A stretch of 64,000 nt of DNA from the NCBI GenBank assembly GCA_938084835.1, contig CALKER010000006.1, forward strand, positions 1-64,000, written 5' to 3'. The stretch's first letter is position 1. The number at the start of each line of letters is the position of its first letter. The notes beneath the pieces are model-generated. The model ran no database searches. It was not told where the DNA came from and saw only the letters and a list, made by a program, of their open reading frames with translations. The translations under genes and the position numbers were made by a program. Positions 10,121 to 19,844 of the stretch are shown in pieces. The DNA is from an uncultured Thermoguttaceae bacterium. GTDB lineage: Bacteria > Planctomycetota > Planctomycetia > Pirellulales > Thermoguttaceae.

Positions 10121-11371
10121 TCACAATGGCATGTCCGGTGAGGCGCTGGCCGCCTCGGGCACAGGTCCCGGCCGCCTGCGAACACCACTGATCACCGGAG
10201 GTGGAGGCGGCGGAGTTGGTTCTTGGATTTCGTGGCCCAAAATTTCGGCAAATGGCCCGTCGGCAAAAAGCCGCAATCGACCTTCGAAGCGTTCCAATTG
10301 CGGTAAGATTCCAAGCATCACTTCGTCTAGCTCTCGGAACAGTTTTTGGATTCGGCCTTCAAAAAGGTGCGCCATTACCGCGGCAGGAATGGCCACGCTT
10401 AGTCCAGCAAAGGTGGTGACCAGCGCCACGTAAATTCCGTCAGCTAACACCTCCGCGCGGTTTACTCCCAGGGGGAGGTTAGCGGTGACGAAGAATGCCT
10501 GGATCATGCCCCACACCGTCCCCAGAAGCCCTAAAAGCGGGGTAACACCCGCCGCCAGACTGAGCCAGCGGACATTGCTGTACAACCGTGAGGCCTCACG
10601 CTCTTCTGCATCTCGAAGAGCTTGCTCAACTTCCGTTTGGGGCCGACCAACTTTCAAAAGTACCGACCGAATGACGTTGCTAGCAGCTGACGGGTACAAC
10701 TGACAAAGACGATACGCCAGCCGGGGATCGAAGCCTTCCGGTCGAGCTCCGAGCGCTCCCAACTGCTGGAGAAGCAATGCGGGCAAAACCTTGCTGCGAC
10801 GAAGTCCTAGGGCTCGCTCTAATGCACAGGCCACAACAAGAATCGACATAAAACCAATCGGAATCATTAAATACCCGCCGCGGACCAACAAGTGTAGGAT
10901 CGGTACGCGGACCTCTGCCGGTCGCGCGCCTGGTCGGAGGGTCACTATTTCTGACTGCGACTCTTCGACAGGGCGGATGTTTTGTTGGGATTCTGCCTCA
11001 TTTGTGCCCATACCTTGTTCTGATGGCCTTGGCCGGTCGAAACTCGGTGGTTCAGCAAGCGCAAGCAGCACGTTTTTGTCCACAGAAAACGATCGCTGCG
11101 GCGAAGCTAGGGACAGGTGATTTGAGTATCCGAACGCCTGGTTGGCCGCAAGGAAGACTATTTCGCGGCGAAGGGGGCCTGACCAGCCCTTTCCAAAAAA
11201 GATGGCCTTTCCATCCAACTGTGACGCGAACGCCGGTTCAGCCACACAGAAGCTCAGGGCCAATGTGAGGACGATCCTTCCTGACACCGACAACAAGACC
11301 TGGCAACGGAAGGCCCAAGTGGATGGCCACACTGACAAATTGCAACGGAAGAAGGGCGCTGCGGCTACCAT
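10121..11371 (-). CDS. MotA/TolQ/ExbB proton channel family protein with exported N-terminal extension
   Basis: A 416-residue inner-membrane channel subunit. Unlike E. coli ExbB, it begins with a signal-peptide-like segment (IVLTLALSFCVAEPAFAS) and about 90 residues of probable periplasmic sequence. The channel core follows: one helix (YLMIPIGFMSILVVACAL), a cytoplasmic loop, then the two conserved helices PLLGLLGTVWGMIQAFF and ALVTTFAGLSVAIPAAV that line the pore. The C terminus is Pro-rich (six prolines in a run). I chose the ATG at 11371 because GAGGG lies nine bases upstream; an in-frame ATG 13 codons earlier lacks this. It is followed by exbD and the TonB-like/toroid gene. Exported extensions are common on planctomycete ExbB proteins. 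Confidence 0.9.
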   Translation of the reverse strand: MVAAAPFFRCNLSVWPSTWAFRCQVLLSVSGRIVLTLALSFCVAEPAFASQLDGKAIFFGKGWSGPLRREIVFLAANQAFGYSNHLSLASPQRSFSVDKNVLLALAEPPSFDRPRPSEQGMGTNEAESQQNIRPVEESQSEIVTLRPGARPAEVRVPILHLLVRGGYLMIPIGFMSILVVACALERALGLRRSKVLPALLLQQLGALGARPEGFDPRLAYRLCQLYPSAASNVIRSVLLKVGRPQTEVEQALRDAEEREASRLYSNVRWLSLAAGVTPLLGLLGTVWGMIQAFFVTANLPLGVNRAEVLADGIYVALVTTFAGLSVAIPAAVMAHLFEGRIQKLFRELDEVMLGILPQLERFEGRLRLFADGPFAEILGHEIQEPTPPPPPPVISGVRRRPGPVPEAASASPDMPL

Positions 11372-12095
11372 TGAGTTGTTCCCTCTTTCGGGTACGCGAT
11401 TCGCGCACACTTTTGCAAACGTCGGTAAAAGCTCCTAAATCTTGCCCAGTTTTCTCTACTGCGAACCCAAACCCATTATAGCTACGAGTTTGATCAACTT
11501 TCGATCATTCAACAAAAAATTCTCATGGCAACCAACCAGCTTCCTGCCGGGAAAGGGCTGCCACTTTTAATCCTCGGCTTCCGCGTTTGCCTTTCCGGCA
11601 ACTCAAAGCATCCAATCTTCCCGCAACCCGGGCGATGCCAGTAAGTTAGCCGTTCCGGCTGAAGTTGTTTCTCGCGACCAACAGGCGATCCTTGGGTAAT
11701 CCATCAAAATCCGGACCTCCTTTCGCTAAATCGCAAAATCCGGACTGACATGAGCAGGGCCGAGGTAGGAAGACCAGCAGACACACCGCTGTGGCCACAA
11801 TTTTTCTTCGAGGCTTAATTTTTTCCTGGGTCGCTGGTGCTTCGTGAAGTTCCCACTCAGAGTCAAGACGCGGGGCGCCATCAAAACGTTGTTTCCTGGT
11901 CGTTTCTTGCCGCTTCTGGAGAGAACTGTGTTTTGGTAAAGCCGCCATGTGTGTGAGGGCTGAAGCACCGTGCATGTTGTGTCCCGAAATGAATGTTGAG
12001 GCCCCGCGCAGGGGTTTATCGAGCACACCCCTTTTGTCAACTTCTTTAAACGGGTGGCTGCCGCTGTGGCGACCTTTGAAACCTATCTGGGCTGT
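11372..12095. other. Gap inside the TPR-ExbB-ExbD operon
   Basis: About 720 bases separate the end of the TPR gene from the ExbB start. A 126-codon minus-strand frame (11646-12026) lies here and contains one hydrophobic stretch preceded by basic residues (IVATAVCLLVFL). It has no start codon close to that stretch and no convincing ribosome binding site, so I do not call it a gene. The exbB promoter may lie in the AT-rich part near 11460-11530. If so, the TPR gene and the exbBD-tonB-like genes are separate transcripts. Confidence 0.4.
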
Positions 12096-15000
12096 CTACG
12101 GAGACCTTTTTTCGGGGTTGCTAAGAATCCCGAGTTTTTTCCGGGCGGTGTCTACTTTTGGATCTCCTGAGGCTGCGAATTTATCCACAATTTCCTGATA
12201 AAGTTTGCGAGCCTCTTCTGGTCTTTTTAGCTGCTCGTAACATCGAGCTGCCTCATACAAGCTGAGCAGCTGGAGCGCGGGGTACCCGTACCCATCCGCA
12301 ACGGCCATAAATTCGAGAATTGCTTCTCGATATCGCTTTTCGTGAAAGTGGATTTCGCCGAGTAAGAACCGTGCCCGTGCCGCGCTTTCGGAATCACCCG
12401 AAAGACCAGCTTTCTTCAGTGTGTTTACGGCTTCCTGAGCCTGGCCCAATTTCCACAAAGTCCATCCGCGCTGGCATAACGCATCCACCAGGTAAGGAGA
12501 TTGGGGATAGTCTCTGATACATCGCTCGAGATAACGCTCACTCTCCTCCCATAGGCCGAGCTGGGCAGCCGTCTCTCCGGCACGCAGAAGAGCCAGTGGA
12601 CGAAATTCCTCCTGGGTCAGCTTGTCTAATTCTTTCACCAGAATTTGATACTGGTCCCAGGCTTGCTTATACAGTTGGCTTGCCGACTCGAGCAAAACTT
12701 CCTCAACGGCAAGACCATCCGACGGTGCAGGGCCCCGCTTTTGTTCACGGGCAAGCCGCACGTAGCACTCCGCCAACATCAACCGGGCGTCGCTTGCAAG
12801 CTTACCTTTTGGGAGGTGTTTCAGTTGAAAATCAAAAACTTTGCTTGCTTCCGCAAACTGTTTTAAGCGAAAAAAGCACCATGCATATCGGTGAACACAG
12901 ATTTCGTAGAGATCGACTCTGCCAGCGGTAGAACTGAGGTTACTGGCGCGGTGATAAGCCGTAGCTGCTTCGCGGTAGTTTTTCTCCGCGAAAAAATACT
13001 CCGCCGCTTGATAGACGACCTCTGGGTTAACGTCCTCTTTTTCCGCTTTTTTGACAAGATCTTTGAAGATTTCTGAGGCCTTTTCCGGTTGATTATTCAA
13101 TTTGTAAGCCCAACCTAGTTGATACAAAACCTCACTTTCATCAACTCCTGGAGAGGGGTTGGCGCGCAACTGCTCGAGAATGTTCAGTGCAGGGCGTGGC
13201 TGCTCAAGTTCTAGGTAACAAAGCGCGAGGAGAAATCGTGCCTGTGAAGCGAGGGGCCCGTCTCCCAGCATTTTGAGCGATTCTTCAAGAACTTTTCCTG
13301 CTTCGGCGGGACGATTGAGTTGTAAGAGAAGTCGCGACTTCAATAGGCTGGCCTCTCCAGCCAAAGAATGGCTCCCATGACGTTGGAGGAGCTCATCCAC
13401 TACGGAAAGTGCCTCCGTGTGTGCTGCCAACTCGTTTAGTGTGGTGGCAAGGGCATAACGAACACGAGCTGCCAGATCTTCCTGCAAATTCTGCTGAAGT
13501 AATACGCGATAACGATGAACCGTTTGCTCCCGCTGACCCAATTGATACTCCACCTCGGCCAACCAAAAGTGGGCTTCATGCGCGATCGTGTTTGAAACGG
13601 CAGAATTCGTTAGTGCCTCAAGCAGCTCTTTGGCCTTCGGGAATTGTTTCTGCCGGAGGTATGCTCGGGCTAGATAGAGCTGGGCTTCTTCGGCCACACG
13701 GAAATGTGGTGCGGTCTTAAGTGCCTGCTCCAGAGCTTTAATGGATTCCCCAAATTGTTTTTGCTCATAAAAGCTTGCCCCAACAAGGTAGTGAGCTTCT
13801 GCTGCTAGCTCCGGGTTGGTGATAGCTCGCACGACTTCCGAACCTTGAGCGACCACGTCACTGTAGCGCCGCTTCAAGAAGTTGATCCACAAAACCCCCA
13901 CCCGCGCCATCTCCACTAAAGCTCGATCTTTGCCAAATTGGGAAATGAGTGAATTGTAGGTTTTTTCCGCCTCATCAAGTTTGTTGCTGAGAAGATAGGC
14001 CTCTGCCATAATGAGGCGAGCCCGAGGCGCCCGAGGATCAGCGGGCGCCAATTCGAGGAACCGGCCGAGAAAGCCAATCGCTCGCTCGGGTTGCCCGAGT
14101 TCGACTGCTAGCCACCCGGCGCGAAAGGCGGCCGAGATCACCGCCGGATTTACTGCTTGCTTTTCCGCGAGAGCTGCAAGTGCCTTTAGAGCTTCTTCTT
14201 TTTTCTGCGGTATTCGATCTAGGGCCTCGGCACGTACAAGTTCGAGTTGATCAACAAAGGTGGGGGTTTTGACGCGTCGGAGAAGTTCCTCTGCTTGGGC
14301 GAGGGCTTCCTCCGCCTTGCCCGCATCGAGCAGAGTTTCTGCAGCAAGCACAGCGGCCTCTTCGGCACTTGAGCTGCCGGAGTCAATGACGGCCTGGAAT
14401 TCGCGAAGGGCGTCTTCCCACTGTTGAAGTCGACGCAGCGCTTTGCCCGCCGCTAAGGCGGCTCGCTCCGCATACTCGGTGTTGGCATGCTGTTGCCTTA
14501 GCTTTTGGTACAATCGCACAGCCTCCGGCAGTTGACCCATAGCAGCAGAAGCATCGGCCAAACGAAGCAGTGCGTAGGCGGCTAAGGCCGCATCGGGGGA
14601 GCCTAGCACCTCTTCGAATCTTTGTCGCGCTAAATCGTACCGCTTGGCGGCGAAGTATTGGTCTCCCAAGCGAACTGCCACATCCGCTGCCAGCGGGTCG
14701 TCCCGAAATTCTCGCAAGAACGCCTCGAACTGAGCGAGGGCTTCCTGAGGACGCTGAAGCTCTTCAAAGCAAACCCCTAGACCATATTGTGCTGCTGCTT
14801 TGATTGCCGGAGGCAGCTGCTGTTCCAATGCCTGTTGGTAGCACCGGGCAGCTTCAGCTTTTTGCCCGATTAAATAAAACGCTTCGCCCTGGCAATAGAG
14901 GGCTTCTCCCCGTCGGGGAGAGTTCGGATAGGATTCAAAGAATCGGTTGAAAGCCTGAATAGCTTCCGCGGCCCGATCTGCTGACCCTCCTTGAGCCGTT

Positions 15001-15518
15001 TTCAACAAGCTCACCGCGCAGAAAAAGAGCGCTTCTTCACGTCGCTTAGGGTCTTGCAAGCGTTTGGCAGCCTCTTGGAAGGCTGCGGCCGCCTCGGGAA
15101 AAGCTTGGCGATTGTATTCGCACACTGCCCAAAAAAAATAAGCGTCTGCCACGCGAGGGTCTTGGGGGTATTCCCGGATAAAACGCTGCCATGCTTCGGC
15201 AGCCAAGTCGTAAGATCCTCGCTCTTGAAGCCCGGCAGCCGCCTGATAATCCGAAGTCGCTGCAGGCGAAAGGCCTGGCGCTTTTGCTTGACCGAATACT
15301 GCAGCATTGACCAAAGATAAAACGCTTAGTCTTGAGTGACCGAAAACGCCCGCATCCGCGCTTTGCGTTGCCTGTGCCAACAGAAGCCAAATGCAACCGA
15401 AGGTTGACCAAATGAGTGTCGAAGTAATTTTTTGTCTGCGCGGGCCAAACTTGGTGCCGCCAGAAGGCCGAATGTCGGAAAGGCCAAGCATTGGTGCCAA
15501 TAAAACCCCTTCGGTCAT
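12096..15518 (-). CDS. Large exported TPR-repeat protein
   Basis: An 1140-residue protein made almost entirely of tetratricopeptide repeats from about residue 85 to 1130. Many units show the W/Y-LG/Y-G-A-F-A-P pattern (for example ADAYFFWAVCEYNRQAF and KAEAARCYQQAL). An N-terminal hydrophobic segment at about 34-54 looks like a signal peptide with a long basic n-region. AAGGAG lies seven bases before the ATG, which supports this start. Several repeats resemble those of BamD/YfiO and CpoB (YbgF), periplasmic TPR proteins of the Bam and Tol systems. Its place at the head of an ExbB-ExbD-TonB-like gene set suggests a periplasmic scaffold for that motor; this is inference from context. No catalytic domain is seen. 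Confidence 0.88.
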   Translation of the reverse strand: MTEGVLLAPMLGLSDIRPSGGTKFGPRRQKITSTLIWSTFGCIWLLLAQATQSADAGVFGHSRLSVLSLVNAAVFGQAKAPGLSPAATSDYQAAAGLQERGSYDLAAEAWQRFIREYPQDPRVADAYFFWAVCEYNRQAFPEAAAAFQEAAKRLQDPKRREEALFFCAVSLLKTAQGGSADRAAEAIQAFNRFFESYPNSPRRGEALYCQGEAFYLIGQKAEAARCYQQALEQQLPPAIKAAAQYGLGVCFEELQRPQEALAQFEAFLREFRDDPLAADVAVRLGDQYFAAKRYDLARQRFEEVLGSPDAALAAYALLRLADASAAMGQLPEAVRLYQKLRQQHANTEYAERAALAAGKALRRLQQWEDALREFQAVIDSGSSSAEEAAVLAAETLLDAGKAEEALAQAEELLRRVKTPTFVDQLELVRAEALDRIPQKKEEALKALAALAEKQAVNPAVISAAFRAGWLAVELGQPERAIGFLGRFLELAPADPRAPRARLIMAEAYLLSNKLDEAEKTYNSLISQFGKDRALVEMARVGVLWINFLKRRYSDVVAQGSEVVRAITNPELAAEAHYLVGASFYEQKQFGESIKALEQALKTAPHFRVAEEAQLYLARAYLRQKQFPKAKELLEALTNSAVSNTIAHEAHFWLAEVEYQLGQREQTVHRYRVLLQQNLQEDLAARVRYALATTLNELAAHTEALSVVDELLQRHGSHSLAGEASLLKSRLLLQLNRPAEAGKVLEESLKMLGDGPLASQARFLLALCYLELEQPRPALNILEQLRANPSPGVDESEVLYQLGWAYKLNNQPEKASEIFKDLVKKAEKEDVNPEVVYQAAEYFFAEKNYREAATAYHRASNLSSTAGRVDLYEICVHRYAWCFFRLKQFAEASKVFDFQLKHLPKGKLASDARLMLAECYVRLAREQKRGPAPSDGLAVEEVLLESASQLYKQAWDQYQILVKELDKLTQEEFRPLALLRAGETAAQLGLWEESERYLERCIRDYPQSPYLVDALCQRGWTLWKLGQAQEAVNTLKKAGLSGDSESAARARFLLGEIHFHEKRYREAILEFMAVADGYGYPALQLLSLYEAARCYEQLKRPEEARKLYQEIVDKFAASGDPKVDTARKKLGILSNPEKRSP

Positions 15519-16629
15519 GCACTCGCTCCTTGCTTAAAAACTTGGTTGTAACCAAGGCCAGTCATTTCCCGCCGTCTTTGAGCATGTGAAGACCGGAATA
15601 ACAACCCTGGCTAGAAATAAAGTCCGGAACATTGACACCGGCGGGCGCTTCTGTGAGCAAAGGAAGGTAACTCCTTTATCTTCGAGTCTATGGCACCATT
15701 GCAACGACTACAAGCTTTTGTTAGAGCGGACAGATTCCGACAACTCGTTATTGCACCGAATTTTTCGTTAAGTGCGAGTAAAAATTCCGCGCCCCGGGTT
15801 TGCAAAAATCAGGCCATGCTGAAATGTCCTTCTTCATGAGTTTGGGGGCTTGGACGCACGACGCTCTTTCCGGAGGTTTTTGCCTCCTTTGGGGAGGCGT
15901 GCAGGCCCTACCCGCTACCTTCCCGTCATTTTTGGGGCTGACAAACGGTTTGGCAAAGGTGCTCGAAAGGCTAGGTGGAGAACCTTTGCTCTCGGACTCC
16001 CCACACCGGCAAGCCCTCATACCGCGGACTGCTTGGCTTGACTGTCCCGAAAAGCAAGTTTTGATCCCGCTTTTGATTAGTCAACCGGTCCCAGATTTAC
16101 ATTCGCAGTTCGCTTCCCGGGGCCTACTAACGGATCACTCCAGCGCTCTCAACGGATGTGCGTAAAAGTTTCGCTGGGTGTTTGCAGCGATTACAATAGA
16201 GGCGGTAGGGATTCGGAATGGAGGATGCGAAAAGTATCTCCCTGGCCGACTTTGGATCGCGGTTGGCCCAGGAACGACCAGAGTTTTTCCGGACCGCGTC
16301 CGGCCAATTCCCTAGCTTCATAAGTACATTGCGAGCCCATTTACGGGCCTTTCTTAGAAGTAGATGGGTACCCCTATTGAGTCGGGATTGGCAGGGTCTT
16401 CGTGGTTCCTCGCGACTGAAGCAAGTCGGTTTTCATTGGGGTAAAAATCTCTCCGGGGTCCGGAGCTCGGAGACGTACCGTCGGTTAACGGGAGTGCTGC
16501 TTGGGGTAGTTCTAGAGTCCAAGAGCGTCGAGGCCTAATAATTTACCTTTTTGCGCCGTACCTTTTTGCGCCGTAAAAACCGGACCCTGGAAGGTTGTCA
16601 ACGGTTGGTTAAGCAAAGGAACACAACAC
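15519..16629. other. Intergenic gap, no gene seen
   Basis: About 1.1 kb between the divergently oriented TPR gene and the small membrane-protein gene. It should hold two promoters. Short open frames on both strands overlap one another and have no family resemblance. A perfect tandem 15-bp duplication lies at 16544-16573. No RNA gene recognised. Confidence 0.45.
16544..16573. repeat. Perfect tandem 15-bp duplication
   Basis: TACCTTTTTGCGCCG occurs twice head to tail (16544-16558 and 16559-16573), about 57 bases before the start of the small membrane-protein gene. It may be a slippage product or lie in the promoter/leader region. Confidence 0.9.
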
Positions 16630-17193
16630 ATGGAATCTCAACGAGTTGTGTCAAAACGGGTTTTGCAGTGGGGCCTGGCTTCACTCCTAGCCACCTCGTT
16701 TGTGCTTTGGAGTTGGGGCGCCGGGGTGACGGACGGTTGCTTGGCCCAGCCTCCGAGCGAGGAGATGCGGGAAAGCTCTGGGGCGCCGGGATCGATTTAT
16801 GTGCTGCCCTACATTGTGGTCATTTTGTGTATTGGGCTTGGCATATTTGTGGTGTGTTCGCCGACGCGCCGCCGCGACAGGCCGAAATCGCTTGAATGGA
16901 AGTCGTCCACTGGGCTGGCGGAAGCAGTTGCCGACACCGGACCGCCGGTAATCATGGTCGGGATGCGGATCGACCAGGTTATTAAACTTCTGGGAAAACC
17001 TAAGATTGCCCGAAAAGGCTCCCAAATTTTCAGGGAACTCTATGAAGCCGGTAAACTTTCGGAGGAAGATGCGGCCAAGGAATACTTGACGTTTGAACAT
17101 AAGGCGGGCAGATATGAGCTTGTTGTTCTGGACAAACGGGTGGTCCAAATCAAAAAACAACCCGTAGCCAAGCAACCACCGGCCAAAAAGTAG
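16630..17193 (+). CDS. Exported or membrane protein with BamE/SmpA-like segment
   Basis: A 187-residue protein. It starts with a signal-like hydrophobic segment (about 12-33, ending near a possible cleavage site after CLAQ). A transmembrane helix follows at about 55-77 (YVLPYIVVILCIGLGIFVV), then a basic stop-transfer stretch (CSPTRRRDR). The C-terminal soluble part contains VGMRIDQVIKLLGKP, which resembles the 'G-M-x-x-x-x-V-x-x-x-L-G-x-P' pattern of BamE/SmpA-type domains, and ends in a Lys/Pro-rich tail. AAGGA lies nine bases before the ATG. I do not recognise a named family, and the BamE resemblance is only one short motif. It stands alone between a long gap and the convergent aminotransferase gene. 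Confidence 0.7.
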   Translation: MESQRVVSKRVLQWGLASLLATSFVLWSWGAGVTDGCLAQPPSEEMRESSGAPGSIYVLPYIVVILCIGLGIFVVCSPTRRRDRPKSLEWKSSTGLAEAVADTGPPVIMVGMRIDQVIKLLGKPKIARKGSQIFRELYEAGKLSEEDAAKEYLTFEHKAGRYELVVLDKRVVQIKKQPVAKQPPAKK

Positions 17194-17620
17194 CAGGTTG
17201 CCGCGGGACTTCCGTTTGTCGTTAATGCCTGTTGTTGGTGGAAATTAAGGCAGGACCTCTTGCTGAAAGTCGCTCTTTAGCGAGGATTCGGGGAGGGGAC
17301 GCAGCTTATTTGTTGCCATCGATTGCGATCAGACTGTTGAACCCGCATCGATATTACCGAAATGGTTACCAACTTAGGGCCAAAGCGAAAGGGGAAGCGT
17401 AAGAGAAAACTTGCGGTAAAGAAAAATTCCATATCGGGTACTCCTCTCCCCGCGTTGGGTGCATTCCTGATCAGTGAGTTTTAGCGGGTGCGGGTGCTGT
17501 CTTATCATGCTTTCTATCAGATTCACCCCACCAGCCTCGGGAAACAATTTCACACAATTTTGTCTGGGAATGTGTCGCCCAAAGGAGCATAAAAATGACA
17601 AATCATGTGGATAATGTGTT
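17194..17620. other. Convergent intergenic gap
   Basis: About 430 bases between two convergent genes. Both transcripts should end here, but I see no GC-rich hairpin followed by a T-run, and no gene. Confidence 0.4.
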
Positions 17621-18817
17621 TTAAGCGACTGCTTTGAGCCGATCGTCAAACGCTGGCAGAATTCCCTTTCCGTGATAAAACTCGGCGATGCTGGAGACCA
17701 CAGCGGTTTGTTCGTCCAGTGTTAATTCGGGGAAGATGGGTAAAGCAAGAACCTCACGCGAAACTCGGTAAGTGTTAGGAAGATCCTCAGGACGATACCC
17801 AAGGGAGGCGAAGCATTTTTGTTCGTGTAAACCGATGGGGTAGTAGATCTCCGTACCAATGGCTCGGTTGTGGAGAAATTCGCGAAGGGCATCGCGCCGG
17901 CCGCCGGGAACGCGGATGACAAATTGGTTCCACACGTGATAGGCTTGGGGTAAGACGTGCGGTAATTCGATCAGACCTTCGAGGCGAAATTCGCGAAATA
18001 GCAAGCAATACCGCTCAGCATTTTCCGCCCGTCGGCGTACCCAATCCGCCAGGTATCGAAGTTTTATGCGTAACACGGCTGCCTGGAAACCATCTAGCCG
18101 ACTGTTGATGCCGACCGTTTGATGGAAGTATCGGGGGTGCATCCCGTGGCAACGGAGGAGTCGTAAGCGCTCCGCCAGGTATTCGCTGGAGGTAACGAGC
18201 ATGCCGCCGTCCCCAGCTCCTCCTAGGTTTTTTGTGGGATAGAAGCTGAAGCACCCGATCTCACCCCAGGCCCCCGCATAAGACCCGAGCCATTTGGCGC
18301 CGACAGCCTGAGCCACATCCTCTACAATTGCCAACCCGTGCGCTCGAGCTACCCTTTCGATTTGATCCATCGGAGCGCATTGGCCGAAAAGATGCACAGG
18401 AATAATGGCCCGCGTCCTTTCCGAGATGCGAGTGGCCACGTCCTCGGGAGATAGGTTAAAGGTCCTCGGGTCGATGTCGGCGAATACCGGGCGAGCTCCG
18501 AGCCGCCACACAGCACTAGCCGTGGCAAAAAATGTGAAGCTGGGCACAATGACCTCGTCACCCGGCCCGATACCCAAGGCCATCAAAGCAAGGAGGAGGG
18601 CATCGCTGCCTGACGCGCAGCCGATCGCATAGCGAAAGCCAAAATATTCGGCAAACTCTCGTTCAAACAACTCTACCTCCGGCCCTAGGGCGAAGGCACC
18701 CGAATCCCATACTCTTCCCAAGGCCGAAAGCACTTCCTCTCGTAATGGCTGGAGTTGCCGGCTGAGATCGTATAGGGGCACACCCATCCGTGGACTGGCC
18801 TCTTGCTTGTTCGCCAT
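17621..18817 (-). CDS. DegT/DnrJ/EryC1/StrS family PLP-dependent aminotransferase
   Basis: A 398-residue cytosolic enzyme of the sugar aminotransferase family, which transfers an amino group (usually from glutamate) to nucleotide-linked keto-sugars for glycan, LPS or antibiotic synthesis. The signatures are in order: the N-terminal YDLSRQLQPLREEV segment, GCASGSDALLLAL for phosphate binding, VEDVAQAVGA with the PLP-nitrogen Asp at 167, and SFYPTKNLGGAGDGG with the Schiff-base Lys at 196. The length matches the family. No nucleotide-sugar dehydratase or glycosyltransferase gene is adjacent, so its sugar substrate is unknown. A glycan role would fit with manA 3 kb away, but that is weak evidence. 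Confidence 0.93.
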   Translation of the reverse strand: MANKQEASPRMGVPLYDLSRQLQPLREEVLSALGRVWDSGAFALGPEVELFEREFAEYFGFRYAIGCASGSDALLLALMALGIGPGDEVIVPSFTFFATASAVWRLGARPVFADIDPRTFNLSPEDVATRISERTRAIIPVHLFGQCAPMDQIERVARAHGLAIVEDVAQAVGAKWLGSYAGAWGEIGCFSFYPTKNLGGAGDGGMLVTSSEYLAERLRLLRCHGMHPRYFHQTVGINSRLDGFQAAVLRIKLRYLADWVRRRAENAERYCLLFREFRLEGLIELPHVLPQAYHVWNQFVIRVPGGRRDALREFLHNRAIGTEIYYPIGLHEQKCFASLGYRPEDLPNTYRVSREVLALPIFPELTLDEQTAVVSSIAEFYHGKGILPAFDDRLKAVA

Positions 18818-19244
18818 GGTCTAGGCTGATCTGTGGATTACCTCTGAACTAGGCAACATTTGGGGTTTTGAGTAAAGAAAAGTACCGGGTAAATTCCCTC
18901 GTTTACTTTGCTTGGACGTCAGCTTGGAGCTTTTCTGCGGATTTTGCCTTAGGCTCGTTTCGGTGTCGCGGCCAATGTTTTTGCAAATCAACCTCATGTT
19001 GCTTCGGCAGAGGCGGGTTCTGCACCCGGCAGAAACTGCCTCGGTTGCTTCCCCGCAGGACTCGAATGAATGCAAAGGTTATGAGATTACGCGCCGGCGA
19101 AGAGCACGGTCAAGAGGAGATTGCCGGAGTGGGCGTGAAAGACAGCGATTCCCACGGTCACGTTACTAGGTAAGTGTGTCGGATGATCCGGATTCACCCT
19201 TGCATCCTTGATCCGTCCGCCAGCCAAAGTGAATATCTCGACCT

Positions 19245-19271
19245 ATTAAATGCTGCTGGCAGGCATTTAAT
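19245..19271. repeat. Perfect 9-bp inverted repeat (hairpin)
   Basis: ATTAAATGC (19245-19253) and its exact complement GCATTTAAT (19263-19271) flank a 9-base loop. The stem is AT-rich and followed by only a short T-run, so it is a poor classical terminator. It sits immediately before the paired direct repeats and may be part of the same small repeated element. Confidence 0.85.
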
Positions 19272-19274
19272 TTT

Positions 19275-19322
19275 GCTGGGGGCTGTAGCTTCTGTTCATT
19301 CTGCTGGGAGCTGTAGCTCCTG
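19275..19322. repeat. Pair of 20-bp direct repeats, each near-palindromic
   Basis: GCTGGGGGCTGTAGCTTCTG (19275-19294) and GCTGGGAGCTGTAGCTCCTG (19303-19322) match at 18 of 20 positions. The second copy contains GGAGCT-GT-AGCTCC, a nearly continuous inverted repeat. This resembles REP-like intergenic repeats. Whether it recurs elsewhere in the genome cannot be judged from this window. Confidence 0.75.
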
Positions 19323-19844
19323 CCTTTGTTAGAGCTGAGGGTGTCGTATCGTCGTAATTACGATCTTAGCTTGAGAGCCTCTGGCCTTTTTGGTGCGAAA
19401 ACTTTCGGATTCGCCGGAACCGTGCAGCTAAGGGAATAAGGTTTGCCGGCATTGCCGCGCGCTACTTGCCTGGAACTCAGCGAAACCGCGTGCCAGGTGG
19501 TAGGGAGCTAGGGGCTTCTACGGCCATTAAATTTGGGCAGCAGAACAAAGTACCTTTTTCCCTGAAGGGATGGCCGCGTACCTTGCAGGGTCGGCCACCA
19601 ACGTCTTTTTAGAGGAGCATCGTATTAGAGAAGTATCGTGCAGGGTGATCGGTCTAGGCAAGGGACCCAAGCTTTGCACCTATGGCTAATTTTGCTCGAA
19701 TTATGGGACTCGGTCTCCGTACAAATCGCGTAATTATCGGAATGAAGTGAAGGTCAGACCGCGACTCTGCCACAAAGAGGGGAAATCTTTTTGGGAAGGG
19801 TTAGTAGCTTTTAGCCCATGCTCGCGAGGGATGCGCAATGCCTA

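Larger units (their letters stand above)
18818..19844. other. Intergenic gap with inverted and direct repeats
   Basis: About 1 kb between the aminotransferase gene and the end of tatC. No gene is supported. It contains a perfect 9-bp hairpin at 19245-19271 followed by two 20-bp near-identical copies at 19275-19322, described separately. Confidence 0.5.

Noticed and set aside
11646-12026. Small signal-peptide-like gene between the TPR gene and exbB
   Set aside because: There is a hydrophobic stretch, but no start codon or ribosome binding site near it, and an overlapping frame competes. I describe it only as part of the gap.
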